The notes under the pieces: generated by a model
The model's input: the letters and a program-made list of their open reading frames with translations, nothing else
Databases searched by the model: none
Told to the model about the DNA's origin: nothing
In this document: positions 26,144 through 34,657 of the stretch, piece by piece
How positions within the stretch are numbered: the first letter of the stretch is position 1
Layout: every line of letters begins with the position of its first letter
Assembly: GCA_027533385.1 (NCBI GenBank)
Contig: JAPZUE010000004.1
Coordinates: 62,001-126,000 of the forward strand
Direction: 5' to 3'
From: Rhizobium sp.
GTDB lineage: Bacteria; Pseudomonadota; Alphaproteobacteria; Rhizobiales; Rhizobiaceae
DNA: 64,000 bases
Made by a program: the position numbers and the translations under genes

Positions 26144-27720
26144 CCGACACTCTCCCCATTGTCGACGGCGTTGCGCGACTGCTTGACCTTGGCGGCGAAC
26201 TTCTTGCGATAGGCGCTGCGGTCTTCGGGCACGTTCTCCCAGATTCCGGCGCCATCGCCCGAGCCCACACCCTCAAAGAAGGCGTTCATGGCCAGGAAAC
26301 GGTCCTTGTTGCCGATTGCGGCGTTGATGACAGCGGGCAGTGAGGCGACGCCGGCCGGGCCCATCAGGGGACGAGCTGAGATCAGATTGGTGAAATAGAG
26401 GGCGGGTGTGGCGCTCTCCTTCGCCTTCTGCACGACAGGGGTCGTACCGATGGCGAGATCCGGCTTGAATTCCTGGAAGGCGGCGAGGTCCTGCTCCAGC
26501 GAGGCCCGGAAGCGCAGTTCGACGCCATGGGCCGCCAGCCAGTCGGCGTCCTCGCTGTTGTAGGGCGTCTTCGGACAGGCCGTCCCGACATAGCGCAGGT
26601 CTGCGCCGAGTTCGACCAGAAGGCGGGCAACGAGGAGTTCCGAGCCCTCATAGCCCGAGAGTGTAATGCGGCCATTGATGCGGTGTTCGGCAAGGGCAGC
26701 CTTGATTGCGCCGCGCATGGCGTTGCGGCTGATATTGGTTTTGTCTGCGGCGATGCCGCAACTTTCGCCGATCGCCTTGAGCCAGGCATCCGTTCCATCG
26801 ATGCCCACAGGTGCCGAGCCAACGATCGGCCGACCTGCGGCCTGGAACTCACGGATGCTGGCCGTATAGAAGGGGTGGATTGCGGCAACTGCGGCGCAGT
26901 CGAGGGCGGAATAGAGTTCGCGCCATTCGCGGACAGGCACGGTCGGCCCGACTGCCATCCCCATGGGCTCAAGCATGCCGCCGATGACGACTGGGTCGAC
27001 GGGGAACATTTCGCCGAGCAGGGTGACTGTCGGCCTGTCCTTCAGTCCACCACGCGGGCGCTGCACCGGGCCTTCGCCGATCTCCTGGCGGGCATAGGCG
27101 AGCATGGCGCCCGAAAGCACATCCTTGGCTTCCGCATGGGTCGGGACCCCGAAGCCGGGAACATCGATGCCAACTATGCGTACGCCGTCGATCTCACGCG
27201 GCAACATCTTGAGCGGTACACCCGAGGCGGTGGGGACACAGAGGTTGGTGACCACGACAGCATCGAACTTTTCCGGGTCCGCCATCTGATGTACGGCCTC
27301 GACGATGTCCTCGTAGAGTTTGCCGGTGACCAAAGTCTCCGAGCTGAAGGGCACATAGCCGACCGAGCGCTTGGCGCCGTAGAAATGTGAGGTAAAGGTC
27401 AGACCGTAGACGCAGCAGGCCGAACCCGAGAGGATCGTGCCGACGCGGCGCATGCGAAGCCCGACGCGCAGTGACCCGAAGGCCGGGCACATGGATTGCG
27501 GCTGATCATGCGGGCCCTTGGGATAGTCCGCCTCGAAGCGGTCCATCAAATCGCCCTGGCCGGCGGCGCGGGCCGCAGCCTTGGAGAGCTCGACGCCGCC
27601 ATGGCAGCCGATGCCGTTTGTGTCTGCGGCCGCCGCGTCGCCAAGGACGGCGGCATCGTTACCGACGGGAGCGGTCCCGCCGGCATCGTCCAGCTCGAAT
27701 TCCTTGCGCAGGTCATCCAT
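26137..27720 (-). CDS. bchY: Chlorophyllide a reductase subunit Y
   Basis: A 527-aa NifD-like subunit partnering BchZ. The Cys residues in [28 protein letters not shown] and [10 protein letters not shown] are positioned for the [4Fe-4S] cluster. It is slightly longer than most BchY because of an N-terminal region of about 70 residues rich in Asp/Gly/Ala. The ATG at 27718-27720 was chosen; a GTG 9 nt upstream is an alternative, and both have only a weak ribosome site. It lies 15 nt after bchX. Confidence 0.95.
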   Translation of the reverse strand: MDDLRKEFELDDAGGTAPVGNDAAVLGDAAAADTNGIGCHGGVELSKAAARAAGQGDLMDRFEADYPKGPHDQPQSMCPAFGSLRVGLRMRRVGTILSGSACCVYGLTFTSHFYGAKRSVGYVPFSSETLVTGKLYEDIVEAVHQMADPEKFDAVVVTNLCVPTASGVPLKMLPREIDGVRIVGIDVPGFGVPTHAEAKDVLSGAMLAYARQEIGEGPVQRPRGGLKDRPTVTLLGEMFPVDPVVIGGMLEPMGMAVGPTVPVREWRELYSALDCAAVAAIHPFYTASIREFQAAGRPIVGSAPVGIDGTDAWLKAIGESCGIAADKTNISRNAMRGAIKAALAEHRINGRITLSGYEGSELLVARLLVELGADLRYVGTACPKTPYNSEDADWLAAHGVELRFRASLEQDLAAFQEFKPDLAIGTTPVVQKAKESATPALYFTNLISARPLMGPAGVASLPAVINAAIGNKDRFLAMNAFFEGVGSGDGAGIWENVPEDRSAYRKKFAAKVKQSRNAVDNGESVGC

Positions 27721-27735
27721 TGTCTTCACCCGATC

Positions 27736-28743
27736 TCACACGTTGTCGTAGACGACTTCCAGCGATGGCCGTTTCAGTGCGCCGGTGGCGCACATGTCTT
27801 CCGGCAAGGCTGGCTGGAGTTTGTAATCGGCACCTGTTTCGCTCGCATCGAAGAGGCCGAGCAGGCCGTCCTGGTCGAGCGGTCGGGGGAGGACCGGGGG
27901 AGCTTCGGCAAGATTGATCGACAGCGCTTCGAAGAGCGGACCCCACTGGCTGTCATGGGTCCCGATGATCTGGTAGTTCGCACTCTTGCGGCGGATGTCT
28001 TCATGCTGCGGGATCGAGGCCAGAACCGGGATGCCAACAGCTTCTGCAAAAGCCTGTGCTTCGCCCGTACCGTCGTCCTTGTTGATCACAAGGCCTGCGA
28101 CGCCGACATTGCCGCCGAGATTGCGGAAGTATTTCACCGCCGAGCAGACATTGTTGGCGACATAGAGCGATTGCAGGTCGTTCGAGCCTACGACGACCAC
28201 CTTCTGGCACATGTCACGCGCGATCGGCAGGCCGAAGCCGCCGCAGACGACGTCGCCCAGAAAGTCGAGCAGGACATAGTCGAAGTCCCAGTCATGGAAG
28301 CCGAGCTTCTCAAGGGTTTCGAAGCCGTGGATGATGCCGCGGCCACCACAGCCGCGGCCGACTTCAGGTCCGCCGAGTTCCATGGCGTAAACACCGTCGC
28401 GCTTGAAGCAGACGTCGGAGATCGAGACCTCCTGGCCGGCTTCCTTGCGGCGAGACGCCGTCTGAATGATGGTCGGGCAGGCGCGGCCGCCGAAGAGCAG
28501 CGAGGTCGTGTCGCTCTTCGGATCGCAGCCGATCAGCAGGACCTTCTTGCCGAGCTGGGCCAGCATGTAGGAGAGATTGGCGAGCGTGAAGCTCTTGCCG
28601 ATACCGCCCTTGCCGTAGATCGCGATGATCTGCGTTTCCTTGGTGACCTTGCCAGTGGCCGGCGCATCGGGTTCGATGCCGGCTTCTTCGCGAAGGTTCT
28701 CCTGCAGGCGCTCCAGTCCGTCTTGTGCGAGGTCGAGGCTCAT
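27736..28743 (-). CDS. bchX: Chlorophyllide a reductase iron protein X
   Basis: A 335-aa NifH-like ATP-driven electron donor to BchYZ. The P-loop [16 protein letters not shown] and switch IGCDPKSDTTSL are present, as are cluster Cys residues in GRGCGGRG and GDVVCGGFG. It is longer than BchL at the C-terminus (EAPPVLPRPLDQDGLLGLF...), as expected for BchX. The ATG overlaps the bchC stop by 4 nt. It belongs to the superoperon read from the promoter near 29760. Confidence 0.97.
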   Translation of the reverse strand: MSLDLAQDGLERLQENLREEAGIEPDAPATGKVTKETQIIAIYGKGGIGKSFTLANLSYMLAQLGKKVLLIGCDPKSDTTSLLFGGRACPTIIQTASRRKEAGQEVSISDVCFKRDGVYAMELGGPEVGRGCGGRGIIHGFETLEKLGFHDWDFDYVLLDFLGDVVCGGFGLPIARDMCQKVVVVGSNDLQSLYVANNVCSAVKYFRNLGGNVGVAGLVINKDDGTGEAQAFAEAVGIPVLASIPQHEDIRRKSANYQIIGTHDSQWGPLFEALSINLAEAPPVLPRPLDQDGLLGLFDASETGADYKLQPALPEDMCATGALKRPSLEVVYDNV

Positions 28744-29678
28744 GCGGCATTCCTCCAGTCGATGATCATTTTCAGGCAGTCGGGATCGTTGAATGCCGTC
28801 CGGTAGGCGGAAGCCGCATCGGACGGCTGGGAATGGTGCGTGATCAGGCCACCGAGGGAGAGGCGTCCTGTCTCGACAAGGGTGAGGACCGCCTGAACGT
28901 CGGCGGGTGTGAACTCGGCGGCGATGATGATCGACGCTTCCTTCATGAAGGCGGCCGGAAAGGCGAAATCGACACGCTCGCCATAAAAGCCGGCCAGAAC
29001 GAGATCGCCGCGTCGGTTGAGCCGTCCGATTGCCTTGTCGATGACCGCAGCATCGCCGCTGGCATCGATGATGACGTCATGGCGCAGGTCGCGCTCAGTG
29101 TCGGGGGATGCGACCACATAGCCCTTTGCGCCTGTGCGGCGGGCGTCACGAGTTTCCCAGACGACGGGCGGCGGATTGCCGGTGGCAAGAATGATGCGGG
29201 CGATCAGGCGTCCAAGGACGCCGTGGCCGATGACGAGGGATGGGGCGCGGGCCGAGCGACAGACCGCGTGATGAGCGGTCGCGGCCAGCGCCAGCAGGGC
29301 TGCGTCTTCTATCTCGTCAAAATGGGTCTGCACCGTGCGGGCGCCGGGGACGACAAGCAGCGAAGCACTGGCACCGAACAGTCCTGCAGCATCCGTGTAG
29401 CAGTTTGCTCCGGGGACGAAGACCTGGTCGCCGACCGAGCGGCCTGATGTGGGGCCGGCTTCGACCACCACACCCACGGTCTCATAGCCCGGGACGAGCG
29501 GATAGCGCATGCCCGGGAAGGCCGGCATGGTGCCCTCGTAGAGCATCTTCTCGGTTCCGCTGGATACGCCGCTGAAGCGCGACTCGACGACTACGTCCGA
29601 TGCCTCGGGCGTATTGAGAGCCAACTGCCTGACGGCGAGCGTTCCCGGTTTTTCGAAGACGATGGCTGCACTGCGCAT
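28740..29678 (-). CDS. bchC: 3-hydroxyethyl bacteriochlorophyllide a dehydrogenase
   Basis: A 312-aa MDR-superfamily oxidoreductase. It oxidises the 3-hydroxyethyl group made by BchF to the 3-acetyl group of bacteriochlorophyllide a. It has an N-terminal GroES-like domain (SGTEKMLYEG, PGYETVGVV) and a Rossmann domain around VIGHGVLGRLIARI. Classical catalytic zinc Cys/His ligands are not obvious, as in other BchC. The ATG at 29676-29678 has GGGAGGG 7 nt upstream; an upstream in-frame start would add seven unconserved residues. It is the first gene of bchCXYZ-pufQBALMC. Confidence 0.95.
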   Translation of the reverse strand: MRSAAIVFEKPGTLAVRQLALNTPEASDVVVESRFSGVSSGTEKMLYEGTMPAFPGMRYPLVPGYETVGVVVEAGPTSGRSVGDQVFVPGANCYTDAAGLFGASASLLVVPGARTVQTHFDEIEDAALLALAATAHHAVCRSARAPSLVIGHGVLGRLIARIILATGNPPPVVWETRDARRTGAKGYVVASPDTERDLRHDVIIDASGDAAVIDKAIGRLNRRGDLVLAGFYGERVDFAFPAAFMKEASIIIAAEFTPADVQAVLTLVETGRLSLGGLITHHSQPSDAASAYRTAFNDPDCLKMIIDWRNAA

Positions 29679-29719
29679 TGTCGTGCCCTCCCCGGACACG
29701 GGATGCCTTCTGCTCCCAA

Positions 29720-29763
29720 TGTCATCTTAAGATTACGCATCAAAGTGTCAATCTATATTTACA
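29720..29763 (-). promoter_or_regulatory. bchC-puf superoperon promoter with two PpsR boxes 8 bp apart
   Basis: The perfect box TGTCAATCTATATTTACA lies at 29746-29763, and a one-mismatch box TGT-N12-ACG at 29720-29737, separated by exactly 8 bp. Read toward bchC, the first contains TTGACA and the second covers TAAGAT at a 16-nt spacing, so the pair would occlude both -35 and -10. This is the classical CrtJ/PpsR bchC promoter layout. It drives at least bchC-X-Y-Z and, by readthrough, puf. Confidence 0.88.
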
Positions 29764-29790
29764 CAAATGAGTGTCCAGAACGGGTGTGAT

Positions 29791-30987
29791 TCACCGTTCC
29801 GCGACCACCAGTGTTGCCAAAAGCGGGTTTGTGGTGGTCATTTGCCTGGAATTGCGGAAGCCGGACTGTGTCAGCAGGGCGATGATTTCCTGTGGGGAAC
29901 GGCAGCGGCCAGAGCCCATGGCGGCGAAATAGGCGTTGAAATAGAGAGCTGCGAGATTGGCGCCCTCGCTTTCGCCGGCCATGGCCTCGGCGACGAGGAG
30001 GCGGGTCCCGGAGGGCAGTGAGTGGCGCAGGTTCGACAGGATCTGAACGACCCGGTCGTCATCATGGTCGCAGAGAATGCGGATCAGCGTGACGCAGTCG
30101 CTGCCGGCCGGTATCTCGTCCCTGGCGAAATCGCCGCCGTGGAGATGCGCACGATGCAGCATGCCCTTCTCAGCGAGATGCCTGCGTGCCAGTTCGGTCA
30201 CGACAGGCAGATCGAAGAGGGCAAGGTCGACGGCGGGATGCCTGGCGCCCAATGCCGCGAGAAAGGCTCCTTCGCCGCCACCGATATCAAGGACGGACCG
30301 GAACCGGCTGAAATCGAAGGAGGACAGAATGCAGTCGGCGAGCATGGCCTGGCTTTCGCGCATCAGCGCGGAATAAGGGGCTGCCTCCTCGTTGCCGAGC
30401 GCTGCGGGCTCACTGCCCCGGACATAGGCCCAATAGCGGCGTAGCTCTGTTTCCCCGCGGGAACCGCTCCAGAAAGCGCGAGCGTCAACGAGATCGCGAT
30501 AGAACATGTCGTGGTGGCGGATCATCTCGCGCAGTCCACTGTCTGCGGAAAGCACTGTGCCTGCATCGGTCAGCATCCAGAGCCCCGGCGCGACCCGTGT
30601 GACGAGATCAATGCGTCTTGCCTGCTCCAAAAGCCGTCGCATCTCGTCGGTTGGAACGTTGCAGCGTGTAGCGAGCGCGGATGTCGAGAGAGCCCGACCT
30701 GCCAGGGTCTCGAACAGGCCGAGGCTCACACAGGCCGACAGGATCTGCGTGTGCACGAAGCCGGAGGTCAGGCGGAACAGGTGGTTCGCCTTGCGATTGG
30801 AGATCGCCCGCAGCAGCGGCAGGCGCGAGACGATCGAGCGAAATCGGGGCGATGCGATCTGGCGGTTTCGCCAGAGCCGCAGTCTGATCTTGAGGGCCTG
30901 GAATGCATCAGGCTCGCGCAGCGGCAGGTCCGTTGAAACGGTCAAGCTCGGTCTTGCCGGCAAGCCTTGTCCGCTGCCGGTATCCAT
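29791..30987 (-). CDS. crtF: Hydroxyneurosporene O-methyltransferase
   Basis: A 398-aa SAM-dependent methyltransferase that forms the C-1 methoxy group of spheroidene/spirilloxanthin carotenoids. It has an N-terminal dimerisation/winged-helix region (LTSGFVHTQILSACVSLGLFETLA) and a C-terminal SAM domain with motif I VLDIGGGEGAFLAALGARHP. The later LYFNAYFAAMGSGRCRSPQEI is typical of CrtF. It lies 4 nt after the crtE stop, so the two are one transcript. The stop is 28 nt short of the bchC-side PpsR box. Confidence 0.95.
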   Translation of the reverse strand: MDTGSGQGLPARPSLTVSTDLPLREPDAFQALKIRLRLWRNRQIASPRFRSIVSRLPLLRAISNRKANHLFRLTSGFVHTQILSACVSLGLFETLAGRALSTSALATRCNVPTDEMRRLLEQARRIDLVTRVAPGLWMLTDAGTVLSADSGLREMIRHHDMFYRDLVDARAFWSGSRGETELRRYWAYVRGSEPAALGNEEAAPYSALMRESQAMLADCILSSFDFSRFRSVLDIGGGEGAFLAALGARHPAVDLALFDLPVVTELARRHLAEKGMLHRAHLHGGDFARDEIPAGSDCVTLIRILCDHDDDRVVQILSNLRHSLPSGTRLLVAEAMAGESEGANLAALYFNAYFAAMGSGRCRSPQEIIALLTQSGFRNSRQMTTTNPLLATLVVAER

Positions 30988-30991
30988 GGCG

Positions 30992-31858
30992 TCAGGCTGC
31001 GCTGGTTGCGAGCGTCTTCGGCATCAGCCGCGTCGCTTCGTTACGGATCATCGCGCGGAAGCCTTCGGCTCCTGGGCAATCGGGAACGCTGTCGACCGCT
31101 TCTGTCACCAGACGTTTCAGCCGGACGAGTGCGGCTTCCAGACCGATGCTGGCGACGATGTTCGGCTTGCCGTTGCGGCTATCCTGACCTGCCGGTTTGC
31201 CGGCCTCCGACTGGCCGACCGCGTCATAGAGATCATCCGCCACCTGATAGGCGGCGCCCAGCGCGTCAGCGAGAACCAGCCAGTCGCGTGGGTTGCCCCC
31301 GGCTGCGATTGCGCCTGTCGAAACGGCACCGCTGAACAGCGAGGCGGTCTTGGCGCGATGATAGGCGGCGATGTTGATTTCCGGTTCGCTCTCCCAGGCC
31401 TGACCGGCGACGAGGCCGTAAGGCGTCCCGACGGCGTTGGCGATGGTGGCGATGAGCGGGGCAGTCAGCAGGGGGGTGCTTTGCGTTTCGCGGGCGACCG
31501 TCTCGAAGGCGGCGATGATCAAGCCATCGCCGACGAGCAGAGCGATCTCTTCGCCGAACTGCGCATGCACGCTCGGCGCGCCGCGACGGGTCATGGCGTT
31601 GTCGAAGCAGGGCATGTCGTCATGCACCAGCGAGGCGCAGTGCAGGAGCTCGATTGCGACGGCGGCGCTGTCGGCGGCAAGGGGTTCGCGGTCGCCACAA
31701 GCAGCGGCGACCGCGAGGCAGAGACGAGGCCTTATGCGCGCACCACCTGGGAACACTGCATGCCGCAAGGCTTTCGCCAGGATGGGCGGACATCCGTTGG
31801 CGGTCGCATAACGCATTGCACGCTGCATGCCGGCTTCTATGCGCTCGGGGAAATCCAT
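30992..31858 (-). CDS. crtE: Geranylgeranyl diphosphate synthase
   Basis: A 288-aa trans-prenyltransferase with the first Asp-rich motif DDMPCFD in the region LVHDDMPCFDNA (FARM) and the second in AYQVADDLYDAVG (SARM). It supplies GGPP for carotenoids and for the bacteriochlorophyll tail. The ATG at 31856-31858 has a perfect GGAGGT 7 nt upstream. A longer frame would add 16 residues and run into the promoter. It is divergent from crtD, sharing PpsR boxes. Confidence 0.95.
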   Translation of the reverse strand: MDFPERIEAGMQRAMRYATANGCPPILAKALRHAVFPGGARIRPRLCLAVAAACGDREPLAADSAAVAIELLHCASLVHDDMPCFDNAMTRRGAPSVHAQFGEEIALLVGDGLIIAAFETVARETQSTPLLTAPLIATIANAVGTPYGLVAGQAWESEPEINIAAYHRAKTASLFSGAVSTGAIAAGGNPRDWLVLADALGAAYQVADDLYDAVGQSEAGKPAGQDSRNGKPNIVASIGLEAALVRLKRLVTEAVDSVPDCPGAEGFRAMIRNEATRLMPKTLATSAA

Positions 31859-31885
31859 AAGGCTCACCTCCAGAGAATGCGCAGT

Positions 31886-31929
31886 TGTAAAATATTCACA
31901 ACTCAATAATGTGTAAATTCAGATTGACA
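31886..31929. promoter_or_regulatory. Divergent crtE/crtD control region with paired PpsR boxes
   Basis: The perfect box TGTAAATTCAGATTGACA lies at 31912-31929. A degenerate one (TGTAAAATATTCACAACT) lies at 31886-31903, again exactly 8 bp away. For crtE, TTTACA inside the first box pairs with TATTTT after 17 nt inside the second. For crtD, TTGACA at 31924-31929 is a candidate -35, but no convincing -10 is seen at normal spacing. The second box is also a 6-bp inverted repeat, AGTTGT/ACAACT. Confidence 0.78.
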
Positions 31930-31967
31930 CATTGATCCCGTAAGTCAACTGGCCATAGGAGAGGATC

Positions 31968-33542
31968 GTGCCCGTTTCGTCCGATGACGCCGTGGTGGTG
32001 ATCGGTGCCGGCATGGCAGGACTTGCTGCGGCCATCAGGCTGGCCTCGGCAGGCTACCGCGTTGTCGTCTGCGAGGCGCAGGCGGAAGGCGGCGGGAAAA
32101 TGCGGCGCGTCGAGGTCGCTGGCCAGGACTTCGATGCCGGCCCGACCGTGCTAACGATGAAATGGGTCTTCGAGGCGCTGTTTGCATCCGCCGGACGGCA
32201 GCTTGACGATGAGCTGACACTCCTTCCTTCCACGATCATCGCCCGGCATTACTGGCGTGGTGGCGCATGCCTCGATCTCTATGCAGACCAGACGGAAAGC
32301 ATGCGTGCGATTGCCGATTTCGCCGGTCGACGGGAGGCCGATGGCTATCGCCGTTTTGCCGCGGACAGCCGCCGGGTCTATGAGGTGCTCAAGGACAGCT
32401 TCATCGATGCGTCGCGCCCCAATCCGGTGTCTCTGTCGCGGCGCATCGGTCGCCCCGGCGATCTCTTCGCGATCAAGCCTTTCGCTACGCTCTGGTCGGC
32501 GCTCGGAGGCTATTTTGCCGATATCAGGCTGCGCCAGCTCTTTGCACGATATGCGACCTATTGCGGTTCCTCGCCCTATCTTTCCCCGGCCACGCTGATG
32601 CTCGTCGCGCATGTCGAACAGGAGGGTGTGTGGACAATAAAGGGCGGTATTCGGACGCTCGCGGCACGCCTGGAGAGGCTCGCGGTCTCGCTTGGCGTCG
32701 AGTTCCGCTACGGCGATGCCGTCACCGATATTGAAGTGGATCCATCACGGCGGGCTGTCTCTGCGGTCCTGACGCGCTCCGGGCGACAGATCCCGGCCCG
32801 TCAGGTCGTCTATAACGGTGATGTCGCGGTCCTGCCGCGGCTGCTGGGTCTCGGCCCCGGCAACCAGAAGGGGGAGGGGCAGCGCTCTCTCTCTGCCCTC
32901 GTTTCCTGCCGGCTGGCCGAGCCGCAGGGCGTGCCGCTTGCGCATCATAGCGTCTTCTTCTCCGATGATTACCAGGGTGAATTCGACGCGATCTTTTCGC
33001 GCGGCCAGCCACCAGCCGACCCGACGGTCTATCTTTGCGCCCAGGATCGCAATGCCGCCGGGCATCTTGCAGCCGGGGGCAATGGTCCGGAGCGGATCTA
33101 CGCGCTCATGAACATGCCGGCCAATGGCGACCGACACCGTCTCGACGAAAGCGAGGTCAGCACATGTCTGAAGAGCATGGATACGAGGCTCGCGATGAAC
33201 GGTCTCACCCTGTCGAGCCAGCCGGAGCCGCCGAACATCACGACGCCGGATCGCTTCGCGGGCCTCTATCCGGGGACGGGCGGGGCGCTTTACGGGGTGG
33301 CCTCACACGGATGGATGGCGTCCTTCGCCCGGCCGGGATCGCTGGGGCCGGTTCCGGGGATTTATCTCGCGGGCGGCAGCGTGCATCCGGGACCGGGCCT
33401 GCCGATGGCGGCGATCTCGGGCCGGCTCGCGGCCGAAAGGTTGATGGCGGACCGGCCTTTGACCAGACGGTCCGGCCCGGTGGCTATCACTGGTGGTATG
33501 CCGACGGAACGAGCGACTGCGGGCGTTTCGCCTTCACCGTAA
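31968..33542 (+). CDS. crtD: Hydroxyneurosporene/methoxyneurosporene desaturase
   Basis: A 524-aa FAD-dependent carotenoid oxidoreductase of the CrtI family. The N-terminal dinucleotide fold is VVVIGAGMAGLAAAIRLASAGYRVVVCEA, and the C-terminal FAD motif is PGIYLAGGSVHPGPGLPMAAISGRLAA. CrtD introduces the C-3,4 double bond in 1-hydroxy carotenoids. The distinction from CrtI rests on sequence type and its place upstream of crtC; the second CrtI-type gene is at 35816. The start is a GTG with AGGAGAGG just upstream. The last 40 residues, past the usual CrtD end, overlap the start region of crtC. Confidence 0.93.
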   Translation: MPVSSDDAVVVIGAGMAGLAAAIRLASAGYRVVVCEAQAEGGGKMRRVEVAGQDFDAGPTVLTMKWVFEALFASAGRQLDDELTLLPSTIIARHYWRGGACLDLYADQTESMRAIADFAGRREADGYRRFAADSRRVYEVLKDSFIDASRPNPVSLSRRIGRPGDLFAIKPFATLWSALGGYFADIRLRQLFARYATYCGSSPYLSPATLMLVAHVEQEGVWTIKGGIRTLAARLERLAVSLGVEFRYGDAVTDIEVDPSRRAVSAVLTRSGRQIPARQVVYNGDVAVLPRLLGLGPGNQKGEGQRSLSALVSCRLAEPQGVPLAHHSVFFSDDYQGEFDAIFSRGQPPADPTVYLCAQDRNAAGHLAAGGNGPERIYALMNMPANGDRHRLDESEVSTCLKSMDTRLAMNGLTLSSQPEPPNITTPDRFAGLYPGTGGALYGVASHGWMASFARPGSLGPVPGIYLAGGSVHPGPGLPMAAISGRLAAERLMADRPLTRRSGPVAITGGMPTERATAGVSPSP

Positions 33543-34390
33543 TCGCCTTCATCGGCTCGGTTTTCTCGCCCTATTACCATTGGTCCGGAAGGCGCGATCC
33601 GGCCAATCATGTGTCATTCAATGTCGCGCTCTACGGGCCGGACGGCCATGCCTGGGCAATGACCGAGCGCGGGCGTGGGGCTCTCAGCCGCGATCGCTCC
33701 AGACTGCAGATCGACCGCTCTTCGATCCGCTTTGACGGCGCGGGTTTTGTCATCGCCTTCGACGAGACCTTTCTGCCGTGGCCGGGACAGCGATTGTGGC
33801 CCAAGCGCATGCGCGGGGAGATCAAGCTGACACCGGCGTTTTTGGGGGATCAGAGCTATGCGCTCGATCCGGAGGCGCGGCACATCTGGCAGCCCGTCGC
33901 GCCTGCCGGTCGGGTCAGCCTCACCTGTGACGATCTGGCCGGTGGTGGCTGGGTCGGGCAGGGCTATCACGACATGAACTTCGGCAGCCGGCCGCTGGAA
34001 GCCGACTTTGCCGGTTGGGACTGGGCGCGCGGCGAGACGGCGGATGGCCGGCCGATCCTGCTCTACGATTCCGTTCTTTCAAACGGCGCGAACAGCCGTT
34101 TTGGACTGACCTATTCGGCGAGCGGAGAAGCTCTGGAGTTCGACCCGCCGAAACGGCAGGTTCTGAAGCGAGGCTTCTGGGGTGTTGGCGGCGGCATTGC
34201 CTGTGACGACAAGGCAAAGCCCGTGCTGCGTGCTCCTTACGAGGATACGCCCTTTTATCGCCGGTCGCTGGTCGAGACGGAGATCAGCGGTGACCACGTA
34301 GCCATGATGCATGAGACGCTGGACTGCCGGCGACTCGCCATGCCGATCGTCAGACTGATGCTGCCGTTCCGCATGCCACGCCGGGGTTAG
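33311..34390 (+). CDS. crtC: Acyclic carotenoid 1,2-hydratase
   Basis: CrtC hydrates neurosporene or lycopene ends to 1-hydroxy carotenoids in the spheroidene/spirilloxanthin pathway. Recognisable homology starts near 33458 (FDQTVRPGGYHWWYADG, then VIAFIGSVFSPYYHW) and continues to the stop, with HVSFNVALYG and GYHDMNFGSRPLE typical of the family. No ATG, GTG or TTG occurs in frame just before the conserved start. The nearest is the ATG at 33311, which would add about 49 unconserved residues encoded inside crtD. The start given is therefore tentative; internal initiation further in is possible. Overlap with crtD is more than 200 nt with this start. Confidence 0.85.
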   Translation: MDGVLRPAGIAGAGSGDLSRGRQRASGTGPADGGDLGPARGRKVDGGPAFDQTVRPGGYHWWYADGTSDCGRFAFTVIAFIGSVFSPYYHWSGRRDPANHVSFNVALYGPDGHAWAMTERGRGALSRDRSRLQIDRSSIRFDGAGFVIAFDETFLPWPGQRLWPKRMRGEIKLTPAFLGDQSYALDPEARHIWQPVAPAGRVSLTCDDLAGGGWVGQGYHDMNFGSRPLEADFAGWDWARGETADGRPILLYDSVLSNGANSRFGLTYSASGEALEFDPPKRQVLKRGFWGVGGGIACDDKAKPVLRAPYEDTPFYRRSLVETEISGDHVAMMHETLDCRRLAMPIVRLMLPFRMPRRG

Positions 34391-34494
34391 AGCATTTCCG
34401 GTGAAAACGAAATCACCTGAAATGCTCTATCTGTTTGTTTTTCCGCAGTCCGGACGCAAAACCGCTGACGCACTTTTGCTGGACCTGCTCTAGC
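34389..34494 (+). repeat. Rhizobial-type palindromic repeat forming the crtDC terminator
   Basis: A 10-bp perfect stem (34389-34398 with 34419-34428) is extended by five inner pairs after one mismatch and closed by an AAACGAAA loop. It is followed by the T-rich ATCTGTTTGTTTTT, so it can end crtDC transcripts. The rest (to about 34494, with CAAAACCGCTGACGCACTTTTGCTGGA) resembles intergenic palindromic elements abundant in Rhizobiaceae genomes, recalled from general knowledge. The element begins at the crtC stop codon and its far end supplies the stop codon of the small minus-strand gene. Confidence 0.7.
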
Positions 34495-34657
34495 CGGTTC
34501 TCAGGTCGTCATCTTGCTGCAGCCGCCGGGCTTCCAGCTCCCGGGCTTCGGCCTTTGCCTTTTCCTTCTTCAGGTCGCGCATCTGCCAGACATAGAAGGC
34601 AATCGCCAGGCTGAAGACGAAGATCGCTTCGATGATGCCGAAATAGTTCTCAAGCAA
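34490..34657 (-). CDS. Small single-span membrane protein, function unknown
   Basis: A 55-aa frame starts at a TTG (34655-34657) inside the end of crtB, with AGGTGG 6 nt upstream. It encodes a short N-terminus, one hydrophobic helix (IIEAIFVFSLAIAFYVWQM) and a highly charged C-terminal helix rich in Lys, Glu and Arg. The TTG start, ribosome site and overlap with crtB suggest translational coupling. No family is recognised. The charged tail after the helix gives a cytoplasmic, coiled-coil-like segment. Its last codons lie in the repeat element. A longer upstream frame is the crtB antiframe and was not used. Confidence 0.65.
   Translation of the reverse strand: MLENYFGIIEAIFVFSLAIAFYVWQMRDLKKEKAKAEARELEARRLQQDDDLRTG

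Noticed and set aside
31912..31960. Complete sigma-70 promoter for crtD
   Set aside because: TTGACA is present at 31924-31929, but no acceptable -10 lies 15-19 nt downstream, so only the PpsR box was annotated.
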